From Actinomycetota bacterium (GTDB lineage: Bacteria > Actinomycetota > Acidimicrobiia > Acidimicrobiales > Ilumatobacteraceae), in NCBI GenBank assembly GCA_009704985.1, contig WLDE01000001.1:1-64000 (forward strand): a stretch of 64,000 nucleotides of DNA, in the 5' to 3' direction. Below, one piece after another: positions 9,968-19,684 of the stretch (the first letter of the stretch is position 1; each line of letters starts with the position of its first letter). Below the pieces are notes generated by a model. It was not told the origin of the DNA, did not search any database, and saw only the letters and a program-made list of their open reading frames with translations. Position numbers and translations under genes: made by a program.

Positions 9968-10227
9968 TGCTCATCGTCTTCTGCCCCAACTGCGGGCCGC
10001 GACCGGTGGAGGAGTTCCGCTTCGGCGGAGAACTCCCCTCCCCGCCCGAGTCGATCACCGACCCCGCCGAGCGCGACTTCGACCAGGTGTGGATGTTCAA
10101 CAACGTCGCCGGCATCCACACCGAACGCTGGTACCACGACGCCGGCTGTCACCGCTGGACGACCGTGCGACGCGACACCCGGGTCGACCGCATCGTCGAG
10201 CAGCACGTCTCCCTGCGACCCGACTGA
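9967..10227 (+). CDS. soxD: sarcosine oxidase delta subunit
   Basis: MLIVFCPNCGPRPVEEFRFGGE...ERWYHDAGCHRWTTVRRDT zinc-binding SoxD signature. Confidence 0.88.
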   Translation: MLIVFCPNCGPRPVEEFRFGGELPSPPESITDPAERDFDQVWMFNNVAGIHTERWYHDAGCHRWTTVRRDTRVDRIVEQHVSLRPD

Positions 10228-10332
10228 CGACCGCGACGGCGCGGATCGGGACGGGCGTGAACCGAGAGGTCGCCGTGGCGATCGCGGGCCAGGGGTTGAC
10301 GGTGTGCCCGGGCGGACCCGTCCGCGCGTCCG

Positions 10333-10365
10333 TTCCACATCGTGGTTCCGTTCCATCTCGTGGAA
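10333..10365. promoter_or_regulatory. tandem 15-bp dyads TTCCACATCGTGGTT / TTCCATCTCGTGGAA, 18-bp spacing, ahead of fhs
   Basis: Same arrangement found at iclR and corrinoid-protein promoters; -10-like TATTCT at 10371-10376. Confidence 0.65.
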
Positions 10366-10443
10366 TCCGCTATTCTCGGCACGATCGTTCCGGCATGGAC
10401 CGACGCCGCACCGAGCGTCGGGTCGGAGCACAGGGGGTTCACC

Positions 10444-12141
10444 GTGTCGTTCCCGTCAGATCTCGAGATCGCCCGCGCTGCCACGCCGGCGCCGCTCACC
10501 GACATCGCCGCGCAGATGGGCATCGGTCCGCACCTGCTCGAGAGCTACGGCTCAGAGCTGGCGAAGATCAAGCTCGATGCGATCGACGAGCTGAGCGATC
10601 GCCCGAAGGCCAAGTACGTCGTGGTCACCGCCATCACGCCGACACCGCTCGGCGAGGGCAAGACCACCACCACGGTCGGCCTCGGCCAGGCGATGCAGCA
10701 CATCGGCAAGCGCGCCGTGATCAGCCTGCGCCAGCCGTCGATGGGCCCGACCTTCGGCATCAAGGGCGGCGCCGCCGGTGGCGGCTACAGCCAGGTGATC
10801 CCGATGGAGCTCCTCAACCTCCACCTCACGGGTGACTTCCACGCCGTGACCGCCGCGCACAACCTGCTCTCCGCGATGGTGGACAACCACCTGCACCAGG
10901 GCAACGACCTCGGTCTCGATCTCCACAACATCACGTGGCGTCGCGTCCTCGACGTCAACGACCGCTCCCTGCGCAACATCATCGTCGGCCTCGGCGGGAA
11001 GATGGACGGCGTCACCCGCCAGACCGGGTTCGACATCACCGCCGCGTCCGAGGTCATGGCGATCCTGGCGCTGTCCACCTCCGTCGAGGACATGCGCGCC
11101 CGACTCGGCCGCATCGTCGTCGGCTACACGCAGTCCGGCGAACCCGTCACCGCGGAGCAGCTGAAGGCCGCCGGGTCGATGGCGGTCATCATGCGAGAGG
11201 CGATCAAGCCCAACCTGCTCCAGACGCTGGAGAACACGCCCGTCATCGTGCACGCGGGCCCGTTCGGCAACATCGCCCACGGCAACAGCTCGATCGTCGG
11301 CGACCTGATCGGCATCCGCGGCGGCGACTACCTGATCACCGAGGCCGGTTTCGGCGCCGACATGGGCGCGGAGCGCTTCTTCAACATCAAGTGCCGCAAC
11401 TCCGGCATGACCCCCGACGCCGCCGTGCTCGTCGCCACCGTGCGGGCGCTCAAGGCGCACAGCGGCAAGTTCCGCATCGTGCCGGGCAAGCCGCTGCCGG
11501 CCGACCTGCTGGCCGAGAACCCCGACGACGTGCGGGCCGGCGCGGCCAACCTGATCAAGCAGATCGAGAACGTGAAGGTGCACGGCGTCTCCCCCGTCGT
11601 GGCGATCAACGCGTTCCCCGGCGACTACGCGAGCGAGCACCAGGCGATCCGCGAGATCGCCGAGAGCGTCGGCGCCCGCGTGGCCGTGTGCACCCACTTC
11701 TCCGAGGGCGGCAAGGGCGCGACCGACCTGGCCCAGGCCGTGGTGGAGGCGTGCGACGAGCCGTCGACGTTCCAGTTCTGCTACGAGGACTCCTTCACGC
11801 TGAAGCAGAAGATCGAGGCGGTCGCCACGAAGATCTACGGCGCGGCGAAGGTCACCTACTCGGCCGCCGCCACCACCCAGCTCGACCGCTACGAGCGCAA
11901 CGGGTTCGGGTCGCTGCCGGTGTGCATCGCGAAGACCCACCTGTCGATCTCGGGCGACCCGACGCTGAAGGGCGCACCCACCGGTCACACGCTGAACGTC
12001 CGCGAGGCGCGCGCCAGCGTGGGTGCCGGCTTCGTGTACCCGATCTGCGGTGACATGACGACCATGCCGGGTCTCGGCTCTGCGCCGGCCGCGTCGATCA
12101 TCGACTTCGACGACGACGGGCAGATCGTGGGGCTGTCGTGA
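10444..12141 (+). CDS. fhs: formate--tetrahydrofolate ligase
   Basis: ITPTPLGEGKTTTTVGLGQAM...LRQPSMGPTFGIKGGAAGGGYSQVIPME signature. Confidence 0.97.
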   Translation: MSFPSDLEIARAATPAPLTDIAAQMGIGPHLLESYGSELAKIKLDAIDELSDRPKAKYVVVTAITPTPLGEGKTTTTVGLGQAMQHIGKRAVISLRQPSMGPTFGIKGGAAGGGYSQVIPMELLNLHLTGDFHAVTAAHNLLSAMVDNHLHQGNDLGLDLHNITWRRVLDVNDRSLRNIIVGLGGKMDGVTRQTGFDITAASEVMAILALSTSVEDMRARLGRIVVGYTQSGEPVTAEQLKAAGSMAVIMREAIKPNLLQTLENTPVIVHAGPFGNIAHGNSSIVGDLIGIRGGDYLITEAGFGADMGAERFFNIKCRNSGMTPDAAVLVATVRALKAHSGKFRIVPGKPLPADLLAENPDDVRAGAANLIKQIENVKVHGVSPVVAINAFPGDYASEHQAIREIAESVGARVAVCTHFSEGGKGATDLAQAVVEACDEPSTFQFCYEDSFTLKQKIEAVATKIYGAAKVTYSAAATTQLDRYERNGFGSLPVCIAKTHLSISGDPTLKGAPTGHTLNVREARASVGAGFVYPICGDMTTMPGLGSAPAASIIDFDDDGQIVGLS

Positions 12142-13001
12142 CCGCCGTGATCATGGACGGCCTCGCGCTGCGCGAGCAGCTCATCGCCGAGGTGCGCGCG
12201 GAGATCGACGCAGCGGGCAACCCGCCCGTGTGCCTCGCCACCGTGCTCGTCGGCGACGACAAGCCGAGCCGGTCGTACATCAACAGCAAGCAGAAGAAGG
12301 CCGGCGAGGCGGGCATCGTGTCACGGCACACCGACCTGCCCGCAACGGCGAGCCAGGCGCAGGTGAACGACACCATCGCCGCGCTCGCGGCCGACCCGTC
12401 GGTGCACGGCATCCTGTGCCAGTTCCCGCTGCCCGACGGCCTCGACATGGAGCAGGTGCTCGAGCAGATCCCGTTCGAGAAGGACGTCGACGGCCTCACG
12501 GAGCGCTCGATGGGCCGCCTCGTGCGCGGCCAGTCGGGTCACGTCGGTTGCACCCCGCTCGGCGTGATGCGCCTGCTCGAGCGCTACCAGGTGCCCACCG
12601 CCGGCAAGCGCGCCGTCGTCGTCGGCAGGTCCACCCTCACGGGTCTGCCGCAGGTGCTGCTGCTCGGGCGCAAGGGCGTCGACGCCACGGTCACGCTGGC
12701 GCACTCGCGCACCCCGGCAGCGGACATGGTCGAGATCTGCCGTGCGGCCGACATCATCGTCGCGTGCGCCGGTCAGGCCCGCATGATCACCGCCGATCAC
12801 GTGCGACCCGGTGCGGCCGTCATCGACGTCGGGATCAGCCGCACCGAGGCGGGCCTCGTCGGCGACGTCGACTTCGAGTCCGTGAAGGAGGTCGCCGGCT
12901 GGCTCACGCCGATGCCGGGCGGCACCGGACCGATGACGATCGCCTGCCTCATGGAGAACACCCTCGCCGCGGCGAAGATGCAGGGCGCCTTCCCCGGCTG
13001 A
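12138..13001 (+). CDS. folD: bifunctional methylene-THF dehydrogenase / methenyl-THF cyclohydrolase
   Basis: LVGDDKPSRSYINSKQKKAGEAGI...QFPLPDGLD...PGGTGPMTIACLMENT. Confidence 0.96.
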   Translation: MTAVIMDGLALREQLIAEVRAEIDAAGNPPVCLATVLVGDDKPSRSYINSKQKKAGEAGIVSRHTDLPATASQAQVNDTIAALAADPSVHGILCQFPLPDGLDMEQVLEQIPFEKDVDGLTERSMGRLVRGQSGHVGCTPLGVMRLLERYQVPTAGKRAVVVGRSTLTGLPQVLLLGRKGVDATVTLAHSRTPAADMVEICRAADIIVACAGQARMITADHVRPGAAVIDVGISRTEAGLVGDVDFESVKEVAGWLTPMPGGTGPMTIACLMENTLAAAKMQGAFPG

Positions 13002-13048
13002 GCCGGACCCGCCCGACCGGGCCGACCCGGCCTCACCGGGCCACGCTG

Positions 13049-13081
13049 TTCCACCTGGTGGAACGATGCCGTAGAGTGGAA
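13049..13081. promoter_or_regulatory. tandem 15-bp dyads TTCCACCTGGTGGAA / TGCCGTAGAGTGGAA, 18-bp spacing, ahead of iclR
   Basis: First copy near-perfect palindrome; identical geometry to sites at 10333 and 24941. Confidence 0.7.
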
Positions 13082-13104
13082 CAGGTGCGACGGAGGAGGT
13101 GCTG

Positions 13105-13860
13105 ATGTCGACCGTGCAGTCGATCGACCGGGCCTTCGCGGTGCTGCGTGCCCTGCTCCCCGGAGCCGCCGGGGTCACCGAGATCGCCGATCGGGTACAG
13201 CTCCCGAAGAGCACCGTCTCCCGGCTGCTGTCCACGCTCGAGGAGCTCGGTGCCGTCGAGCAGGTCAGCGCCGGCGGCGGCTACCGCATCGGTGCCGGGC
13301 TCGCCGAGCTCGGCGCCGCCGCCCGACCGGGCCGCACCCTGGTGGGCGCCGCCCGGCCCGTGCTGGTCGAGCTGTCGCGCACGACCGGCGAGTCCACGGG
13401 GCTCTCCGTGCCCGACGGCGCCGAGATGCTCTACCTCGACCAGGTGAACCCGGACCACGAGCTGCAGGTGCGCGACTGGACCGGCACCCGCATCCCGATG
13501 CACGCGGTGCCGAGCGGACAGGTCGCGCTCGCCGCGATGACCGACGACCGCCTCGAGACCTACCTCGCCGCTCCCCTGGCCGCGTTCACCCCGCACACGC
13601 TCACCGACCCCGACGCCGTCCGAACCCGCATCGCAGAGGTGCGCACCCAGGGGTACGCGCTCGCGGTGGACGAGTTCGCCGTCGGCCTCAGCTCCATCGC
13701 CGCCGGCATCCGCGACCACACCGGCCGCGTCGTGGGCGCCATCCACGTGTACGGCCCGACCTATCGTCTGCACACCGAGCGCGATTCCTCCCAACCCGCC
13801 CAGCCCGCCGAGCTCGGCCGGCTCGTCGTCGAGGCAGCGGGCCGGATCGAGCTCCCCTGA
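13105..13860 (+). CDS. IclR family transcriptional regulator
   Basis: [58 protein letters not shown] just upstream. Confidence 0.93.
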   Translation: MSTVQSIDRAFAVLRALLPGAAGVTEIADRVQLPKSTVSRLLSTLEELGAVEQVSAGGGYRIGAGLAELGAAARPGRTLVGAARPVLVELSRTTGESTGLSVPDGAEMLYLDQVNPDHELQVRDWTGTRIPMHAVPSGQVALAAMTDDRLETYLAAPLAAFTPHTLTDPDAVRTRIAEVRTQGYALAVDEFAVGLSSIAAGIRDHTGRVVGAIHVYGPTYRLHTERDSSQPAQPAELGRLVVEAAGRIELP

Positions 13861-13887
13861 TCCGGCAGCGCCGACGCGCCGTCCGAC

Positions 13888-14004
13888 CGAGCAACCCGAG
13901 CAACCCGAGCAACCCGAGCAACCCGAGCAACCCGAGTAACCCGAGCAACCCGAGCAACCCGAGCAACCCGACCAGCCAGAGCAACCCGAGACACCCGAGG
14001 ACCC
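13888..14004 (+). repeat. 13 x 9-bp tandem repeat (consensus CGAGCAACC) ending 2 bp before the GMC oxidoreductase start
   Basis: Counted directly; 8 exact copies plus 5 variants (last CGAGGACCC). Confidence 0.97.
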
Positions 14005-14006
14005 AG

Positions 14007-15671
14007 ATGCCAGAGCGCTACGACTACGTCATCGTCGGCGGCGGCTCCGCCGGTTCGGCGCTCGCCAACCGGCTGAGCGCCGACCCCTCCACCACCGTGC
14101 TGGTGCTGGAGGCTGGTCGCCCCGACTCGGCGTGGGACGTGTTCATCCACATGCCGGCCGCGCTCATGTTCCCGATCGGCAGCCGGTTCTACGACTGGAA
14201 GTACGAGAGCGAGCCCGAGCCGCACATGCACGGGCGGCGGGTGTACCACGCCCGCGGCAAGGTGCTCGGCGGGTCGAGCTCGATCAACGGGATGATCTTC
14301 CAGCGCGGCAACCCCCTGGACTACGAGCGGTGGGCTGCCGACAAGGGCATGGACACCTGGGCCTACGCCCACTGCCTGCCCTACTTCAAGAAGATGGAGA
14401 CCTGCCTCGCCGGCGAGGACGAGTGGCGCGGCGGGAGCGGCCCGCTCGAACTCGAGCGCGGTCCCAGCGACAACCCGCTCATCGAGGCGTTCCTGCAGGC
14501 GACGGAACAGGCCGGCTACCCGCGCACCAGCGACGTCAACGGCCACCGCCAGGAGGGCTTCGCACGCTTCGACCGCAACGTCCGCAAGGGTCGCCGGCTC
14601 AGCGCGTCCCGCGCGTACCTGCACCCCGTGATGCACCGGCGCAACCTCACGGTCACCACCCGCGCGCTCGTGCACCGGGTGCTGTTCCGGGGCACGCGGG
14701 CCACGGGCGTCGAGTACAGCACCCGCGGCGTCACCGGTCGGCGCACCACCCACACCGTGGAGGCCGGCGAGGTGATCCTCTGTGGTGGCGCGTTCAACTC
14801 GCCGCAGCTGCTGCAGCTGAGCGGCGTCGGCGACCGGGCGTTGCTGGAGCGGCTGGGCATCCCCGTCGTGCACCACCTGCCCGCCGTCGGCCAGCACATG
14901 CAGGACCACCTCGAGGTCTACGTGCAGCACGCCTGCACCCAGCCGGTGTCGCTGCAGCCGAACCTGCAGCTGTGGCGCCGGCCGTTCATCGGTGCGCAGT
15001 GGCTGTTCCTGCGGTCGGGACCGGGGGCGAGCAACCACTTCGAGTCCGGCGGGTTCGTGCGCAGCAACGACGACGTCGCCTACCCGAACCTCATGTTCCA
15101 CTTCCTGCCGATCGCGGTCCGGTACGACGGCAGCGCACCGGCCGGCGGGCACGGCTACCAGGTGCACGTCGGGCCGATGTACTCCAACTCGGAGGGGTCG
15201 GTCACGATCCGCTCGACCGACCCGACGGTGAAGCCGGAGCTGCGCTTCAACTACCTCTCCACGCCCGAGGACCGGCGTGAGTGGGTGGAGGCGATCCGGG
15301 TCACCCGCCACATCCTCGGACAGTCCGCGCTCACCCCGTACGACGGAGGCGAGATCTCCCCCGGCCCGTCGGTCGAGACCGACGACGAGATCCTGGAGTG
15401 GGTGCGCAAGGACGGCGAGACGGCGCTGCACCCGAGCTGCACCTGCCGCATGGGCGCCGAGGACGACGACAGCGTGCTGGACCCGCTCAGCATGAAGGTG
15501 TGGGGCGTCGACGGACTGCGCGTGGTGGACGCGTCGGCGATGCGCTACGTCACCAACGGCAACATCTACGCGCCGGTGATGATGGTGGCGGAGAAGGCCG
15601 CCGACCTGATCGTCGGCAACACGCCGCTCGCACCCGAGTACACCGACGTCCACCGCCACCGCCCCGGCTGA
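14007..15671 (+). CDS. GMC family oxidoreductase, choline dehydrogenase-like
   Basis: [20 protein letters not shown]...[27 protein letters not shown]...HPSCTCRMG. Confidence 0.88.
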   Translation: MPERYDYVIVGGGSAGSALANRLSADPSTTVLVLEAGRPDSAWDVFIHMPAALMFPIGSRFYDWKYESEPEPHMHGRRVYHARGKVLGGSSSINGMIFQRGNPLDYERWAADKGMDTWAYAHCLPYFKKMETCLAGEDEWRGGSGPLELERGPSDNPLIEAFLQATEQAGYPRTSDVNGHRQEGFARFDRNVRKGRRLSASRAYLHPVMHRRNLTVTTRALVHRVLFRGTRATGVEYSTRGVTGRRTTHTVEAGEVILCGGAFNSPQLLQLSGVGDRALLERLGIPVVHHLPAVGQHMQDHLEVYVQHACTQPVSLQPNLQLWRRPFIGAQWLFLRSGPGASNHFESGGFVRSNDDVAYPNLMFHFLPIAVRYDGSAPAGGHGYQVHVGPMYSNSEGSVTIRSTDPTVKPELRFNYLSTPEDRREWVEAIRVTRHILGQSALTPYDGGEISPGPSVETDDEILEWVRKDGETALHPSCTCRMGAEDDDSVLDPLSMKVWGVDGLRVVDASAMRYVTNGNIYAPVMMVAEKAADLIVGNTPLAPEYTDVHRHRPG

Positions 15672-15689
15672 GCGGACCGGGACCGGCCC

Positions 15690-15844
15690 GCCGGCATCAG
15701 GCCTGCGGCGAACACCATCGCGCCGGCGGCGGCCAGGTCGTCGTTGAACGCATCGACCTGGGCGACGAGGCGCTGCACCGCGTCGCCCGTGACGTCGACC
15801 TCGTACTCGTCGTCCTGCCACACGGAGAGCAGGTACTGGGGCAT
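15690..15844 (-). pseudogene. 3'-truncated YCII/DGPF-domain protein remnant
   Basis: MPQYLLSVWQDDEYEVDVTGDAVQRLVAQVDAFNDDLAAAGAMVFAAGLMPAG matches start of YCII-like family, then runs into antisense of GMC gene with unrelated sequence; no DGPF motif. Confidence 0.55.
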
Positions 15845-15874
15845 GGGTGAGGTTCCTCTCGTGATCGTTCACCG

Positions 15875-15891
15875 GGTCGCACGGTGCGACC
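15875..15891 (-). terminator. inverted repeat GGTCGCAC-G-GTGCGACC downstream of minus-strand operon
   Basis: 8-bp perfect arms, position after aldolase gene stop. Confidence 0.35.
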
Positions 15892-15932
15892 GAGGTATCG
15901 GTATCCGCTCGGACGAACGGATGCCCGCGAAC

Positions 15933-16670
15933 TCATCGGCGCGATCGCGACTCCTCGTCCATGATCGCGATCAGCTCGTCGAGGTGCGCCCGCGCGGCGT
16001 CCCCGGGGTACGCCGCCCACTGGGCGCGTGTGGTGGCGGCGACGGCCTCGTCGAGCACGGCGAGCGGCCGGCCGGTCGACAGCGCCAGCACCTGGAGGCG
16101 GCAGGCGTGCTCGAAGTACACGAGCTCGTCGAAGGCGTCCGCCACCGTCTCCCCCACCACCATCACCCCGTGGTTGCCGAGGAGCAGCACCGCGTGGTGC
16201 TCGCCCAGCAGTCGGGCCACGCGCTCACCCGCCGACTCCTCCATGAACATGCCGCCGTACTCGCGGTCGTACGCCACCCGCCCGAAGAACCGGCACGCGT
16301 TCTGGTCGAGCATCTGGAACTCGTAGCCGTCGAGGCAGGCGAGCGTGGTGGCGTAGGGCTGGTGCGTGTGCAACACCACCTTGGCGTGCGGGACGAGGCG
16401 GTGCACCTGGGCGTGGAGGTGCCACGCCGTGACGTCGATGCCGTCCGGGACCTCGTGTCCCGCGGGCGCGACGACGGGCGCGACGATGGGGAGGAGCCGC
16501 AGGTCGTCGGGCTGCATCCGGGCGAAGTGGCGACCGATCGGGTTGAGGAGGAACTGCTCGCCGCCGCCGATCACGGCGCTGCAGTGGTTGGCGACCGCCT
16601 CGTGCCAGCCGAACCTCGCGATCAGGCGGACGACCGCGGCCAGGTCGCGGCGGACGCCCTCGTCGTTCAC
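15933..16670 (-). CDS. class II aldolase/adducin family protein
   Basis: ARFGWHEAVANHCSAVIGG...VLHTHQPYATTLACLDG...LLGNHGVMVVGETVADAFDELVYFEHACRLQ; GTG start overlaps upstream stop. Confidence 0.85.
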   Translation of the reverse strand: MNDEGVRRDLAAVVRLIARFGWHEAVANHCSAVIGGGEQFLLNPIGRHFARMQPDDLRLLPIVAPVVAPAGHEVPDGIDVTAWHLHAQVHRLVPHAKVVLHTHQPYATTLACLDGYEFQMLDQNACRFFGRVAYDREYGGMFMEESAGERVARLLGEHHAVLLLGNHGVMVVGETVADAFDELVYFEHACRLQVLALSTGRPLAVLDEAVAATTRAQWAAYPGDAARAHLDELIAIMDEESRSRR

Positions 16671-17632
16671 GTCAGTCGCGCCGGGAACCCCGGTGCCCGC
16701 AGATCGGTGCCGAGCGCGTCCTCCAGCAGCTTGACCACCATCGTGCTCCACGCCGCGCCGCCGTACTGCTGACGGGCACGGATGAAGGTCTGCTCGGTCA
16801 TCGAGGCGAGGTCGAGCGGCACGCCGAATTCGCGGCCGAAGTCGGTCGCGAACCCGAGGTCCTTGCACGCCAGGTCCATCGTGAACGCGATGTCGTAGCT
16901 GCCGTTCAGCACGAGTTGGCTCTCGGTCTCGTGCACGAAGCTGTTGCCCGAGCTGTGCTTGATCGCCTCGAAGGCCATCGCCAGGTCGAGGCCACCGCGC
17001 TTCGCGAGCATGAGCGCCTCGCCCGCGGCGACCAGGTGGATGAACGCGAGCATGTTCGTGATCACCTTGATCACGGCAGCCGACCCCATCGGGCCCATGT
17101 GGAGCACCGGTGACCCGATCGCCTCGAGCAGGTGGCGGTGCTCGGCGACGAGGTCGTCGGGCCCGCCCACGAGCACCGTGATCTCACCGGCCGCCGCCTT
17201 GTGCACACCGCCGGTCACCGGTGCCTCCAGCACGCGGATGCCGCGCTCGGCGGCGAGCGCCGCCAGCCGGGCGGTCGCCTCGCGATCCGTGGTGCTGTTG
17301 TCGATCCAGGTGCTGCCCGGGGACATGCCCGAGAGCAACCCGCCGGCCCCCGCCACCACCGCGTCGACGGCGGCGGGCGACGGGAGGCACGTGAAGACCA
17401 CGTCGCTCGCGGCACCGACGGCCGCGGCATCCGCCGCCCAGGTGGCGCCGGCGGCGAGCAGACGCTCCGCCCGCGCCCGGTCGAGGTCGGTGACCGTGAG
17501 GTGGTGACCGGCGCGGACCAGGCTCATGGCGAGGTGCTCGCCGAGGTTGCCGAGGCCGACGTAGCCGACGCGGACGGTGGGCACGTCGGCGGCGTCGCCG
17601 GAGCCTGCGTGTGAGGAGGAGGACGAGGTCAT
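16667..17632 (-). CDS. NAD(P)-dependent beta-hydroxyacid dehydrogenase (HIBADH/threonate-dehydrogenase-like)
   Basis: VGYVGLGNLGEHLAMSLVRAGHHLTVTDLD...PVTGGVHKAAAGEITVLVGG. Confidence 0.87.
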   Translation of the reverse strand: MTSSSSSHAGSGDAADVPTVRVGYVGLGNLGEHLAMSLVRAGHHLTVTDLDRARAERLLAAGATWAADAAAVGAASDVVFTCLPSPAAVDAVVAGAGGLLSGMSPGSTWIDNSTTDREATARLAALAAERGIRVLEAPVTGGVHKAAAGEITVLVGGPDDLVAEHRHLLEAIGSPVLHMGPMGSAAVIKVITNMLAFIHLVAAGEALMLAKRGGLDLAMAFEAIKHSSGNSFVHETESQLVLNGSYDIAFTMDLACKDLGFATDFGREFGVPLDLASMTEQTFIRARQQYGGAAWSTMVVKLLEDALGTDLRAPGFPARLT

Positions 17633-17638
17633 GGCCGG

Positions 17639-19684
17639 TCAGTGTGGCGCGCCGGACCGGCTGCGAGCGGGATCGAGTGCGATCGCGACCCCCTCGGTGA
17701 GCCGGTCGAGCACGATCGCCATCACCAGCAGCGACAGACCGGCCTCGAGCCCGAGGCCCACGTCGGGCTTCGTGAGCGCTGCCACCGACTGGTAGCCGAG
17801 GCCGTTCTCCCCCACCATCCCGGCCACGATCGCCATGGAGATCGACAGCATGATCACCTGGTTCGCCGCGAGCGCGAGACCGCGCAGCGCGAGGGGGAGT
17901 TGCACGCCCCACATGCGCTGCCGGGGCGTGGCACCGAAGGTCGTGGCCGCCTCCAGCGTCTCCTCCGGGACGGCCTGCACCGCGAGCGCCGCGAGGCGCA
18001 CCCCGGCGGGCATCGCGTAGAACATCGTGGCCAGCATCGCCGGGACGAACCCGAGGCTGAACAGCATCACGAACGGGATCGCGTAGATCAGGCTCGGCAG
18101 GGTCTGCATCGCGTCGAGGATCGGCTCGACGACCGCCTTGGCGCGTGGTCGACGGCCGATGGCCACACCGATCGGCAGCGCGATGGCCGTGCCCACCACG
18201 ACCGAGACGAGGATCTGCGACAGCGTGGTGAGCCCCGGCTCCCACATGCCGAGCGCCCCGATGCCGTACACCCCGATGAGGCAGAACAACGCGAACGCCC
18301 AGCCGCGCAGGAACCACCCGAGCGCGGCGACGGCCAGGATCAGCACGGGCCAGGCGATCGTGGTGCCGAGCAGGTCGCGCAACCGGATCACCACGTCGGC
18401 GACGACGAAGTCGCTGAACGACTGGAGCGCGCCGCCCCACTCGTCGCGCACCCAGGTGATCGCGTCGTCGATCGGCGATGCGATGTCGTTGTCGAACACC
18501 CACGGCACGACGCCGTCGTCGACGGCGCGGCCGACCACGTACCCCACCGCGAGCAGTGCCGCCGCACCACCCCAGTACACACGCGACGCCACGCGGGTGG
18601 GCGACCAGCGCGCGGGTGCCCGACCGCCCGACGGGGGCCGGCCGGACTCGAGCAGCGATCGACACAGCCGGTCGAACGCGAACGCGATGGCGAAGATCGC
18701 GAGACCGATCAGGAAGCCACGGCCGGGGCTGCGCAACCGCAGCGTCTGGATGAGTTCACCGCCGAGTCCGCCGGCGCCGACCAGGCCGCCGATCACCGCC
18801 ATGCTGAGGCAGAGCATGATGGTCTGGTTGACGGCCGTGACGAACGACGGCACCGCCTGGGGTGCCTGCACCTTCCAGAGCAGTTGCCACCGGCTCGAGC
18901 CGAAGATCGTGCCGGCCTCCACGGACGCGGGTGGCACGTCGCGGATGCCGGCCGCGGTGATGCGCACCATCGGCGGCACGGCGAACGCGATCGTGGCGAT
19001 CGCGGCCGGTGTCTGACGGATGCCGAAGAACATCACGGCGGCGATGAGGAAGATCGACACCGGCAGCGACTGCAGCCCGTCGAGCACGGGCCGGAGCAGG
19101 CGCTCCACTCGCGGGTTCAGACCTGCCCACACCCCGAGCGGTGCGCCGATGAGCACGCACACGACGAGGCAGATGAGCATCAACGCCATCGTCTCCATGC
19201 CCCGAACGTGCAACCCGGCGATCTCGAGGTAGACGAGCGACGCGGCGGCGGCCAGCGCGGTGCCCCAGCGGCCGGACCGGACGATGACCAGGAACACGGC
19301 GAGCGGCAGCCAGAACCAGGGGAGGTCGACGAGCACGTCGAGCACCGTGTCGTACAGCCACAGCACGGCGTCGCCGATGGGGCGCAACACGTTCGCCAGG
19401 ATCACGTTGGTGTCGCGGTTGCGCTGCACCCACGACTTGACGTCGTTCACCGGCTCGGCCAACCCGATGTCGCGCGATGCCGGGAAGGTGTCGGTGCCGG
19501 ACAGCACCAGCTGCAGCACGACGAGACCGGCCGCCACGGCAGCGGCCGCCTGCACCCGCCGGTGCCGGAACCAGCGCGGGCGCTGCGTGGCCGGCGTGGA
19601 CGGCGTGGACGGCGTGGACGGCGTGGACGTCGACGCCGGTGCGGCGGTCGGCGCTGCGGTACCGGACACGGCCACCTGGGTCAT
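17639..19684 (-). CDS. glycine betaine/proline ABC transporter permease, two permease domains fused
   Basis: Two ProW-like halves: LDGLQSLPVSIFLIAAVMFFGI... and LDAMQTLPSLIYAIPFVMLFSLG...; N-terminal (TPS)n tract. Confidence 0.88.
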   Translation of the reverse strand: MTQVAVSGTAAPTAAPASTSTPSTPSTPSTPATQRPRWFRHRRVQAAAAVAAGLVVLQLVLSGTDTFPASRDIGLAEPVNDVKSWVQRNRDTNVILANVLRPIGDAVLWLYDTVLDVLVDLPWFWLPLAVFLVIVRSGRWGTALAAAASLVYLEIAGLHVRGMETMALMLICLVVCVLIGAPLGVWAGLNPRVERLLRPVLDGLQSLPVSIFLIAAVMFFGIRQTPAAIATIAFAVPPMVRITAAGIRDVPPASVEAGTIFGSSRWQLLWKVQAPQAVPSFVTAVNQTIMLCLSMAVIGGLVGAGGLGGELIQTLRLRSPGRGFLIGLAIFAIAFAFDRLCRSLLESGRPPSGGRAPARWSPTRVASRVYWGGAAALLAVGYVVGRAVDDGVVPWVFDNDIASPIDDAITWVRDEWGGALQSFSDFVVADVVIRLRDLLGTTIAWPVLILAVAALGWFLRGWAFALFCLIGVYGIGALGMWEPGLTTLSQILVSVVVGTAIALPIGVAIGRRPRAKAVVEPILDAMQTLPSLIYAIPFVMLFSLGFVPAMLATMFYAMPAGVRLAALAVQAVPEETLEAATTFGATPRQRMWGVQLPLALRGLALAANQVIMLSISMAIVAGMVGENGLGYQSVAALTKPDVGLGLEAGLSLLVMAIVLDRLTEGVAIALDPARSRSGAPH

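Noticed and set aside
13888-14004. Possible CRISPR array
   Set aside because: 9-bp direct tandem repeat with no spacers and no cas genes nearby
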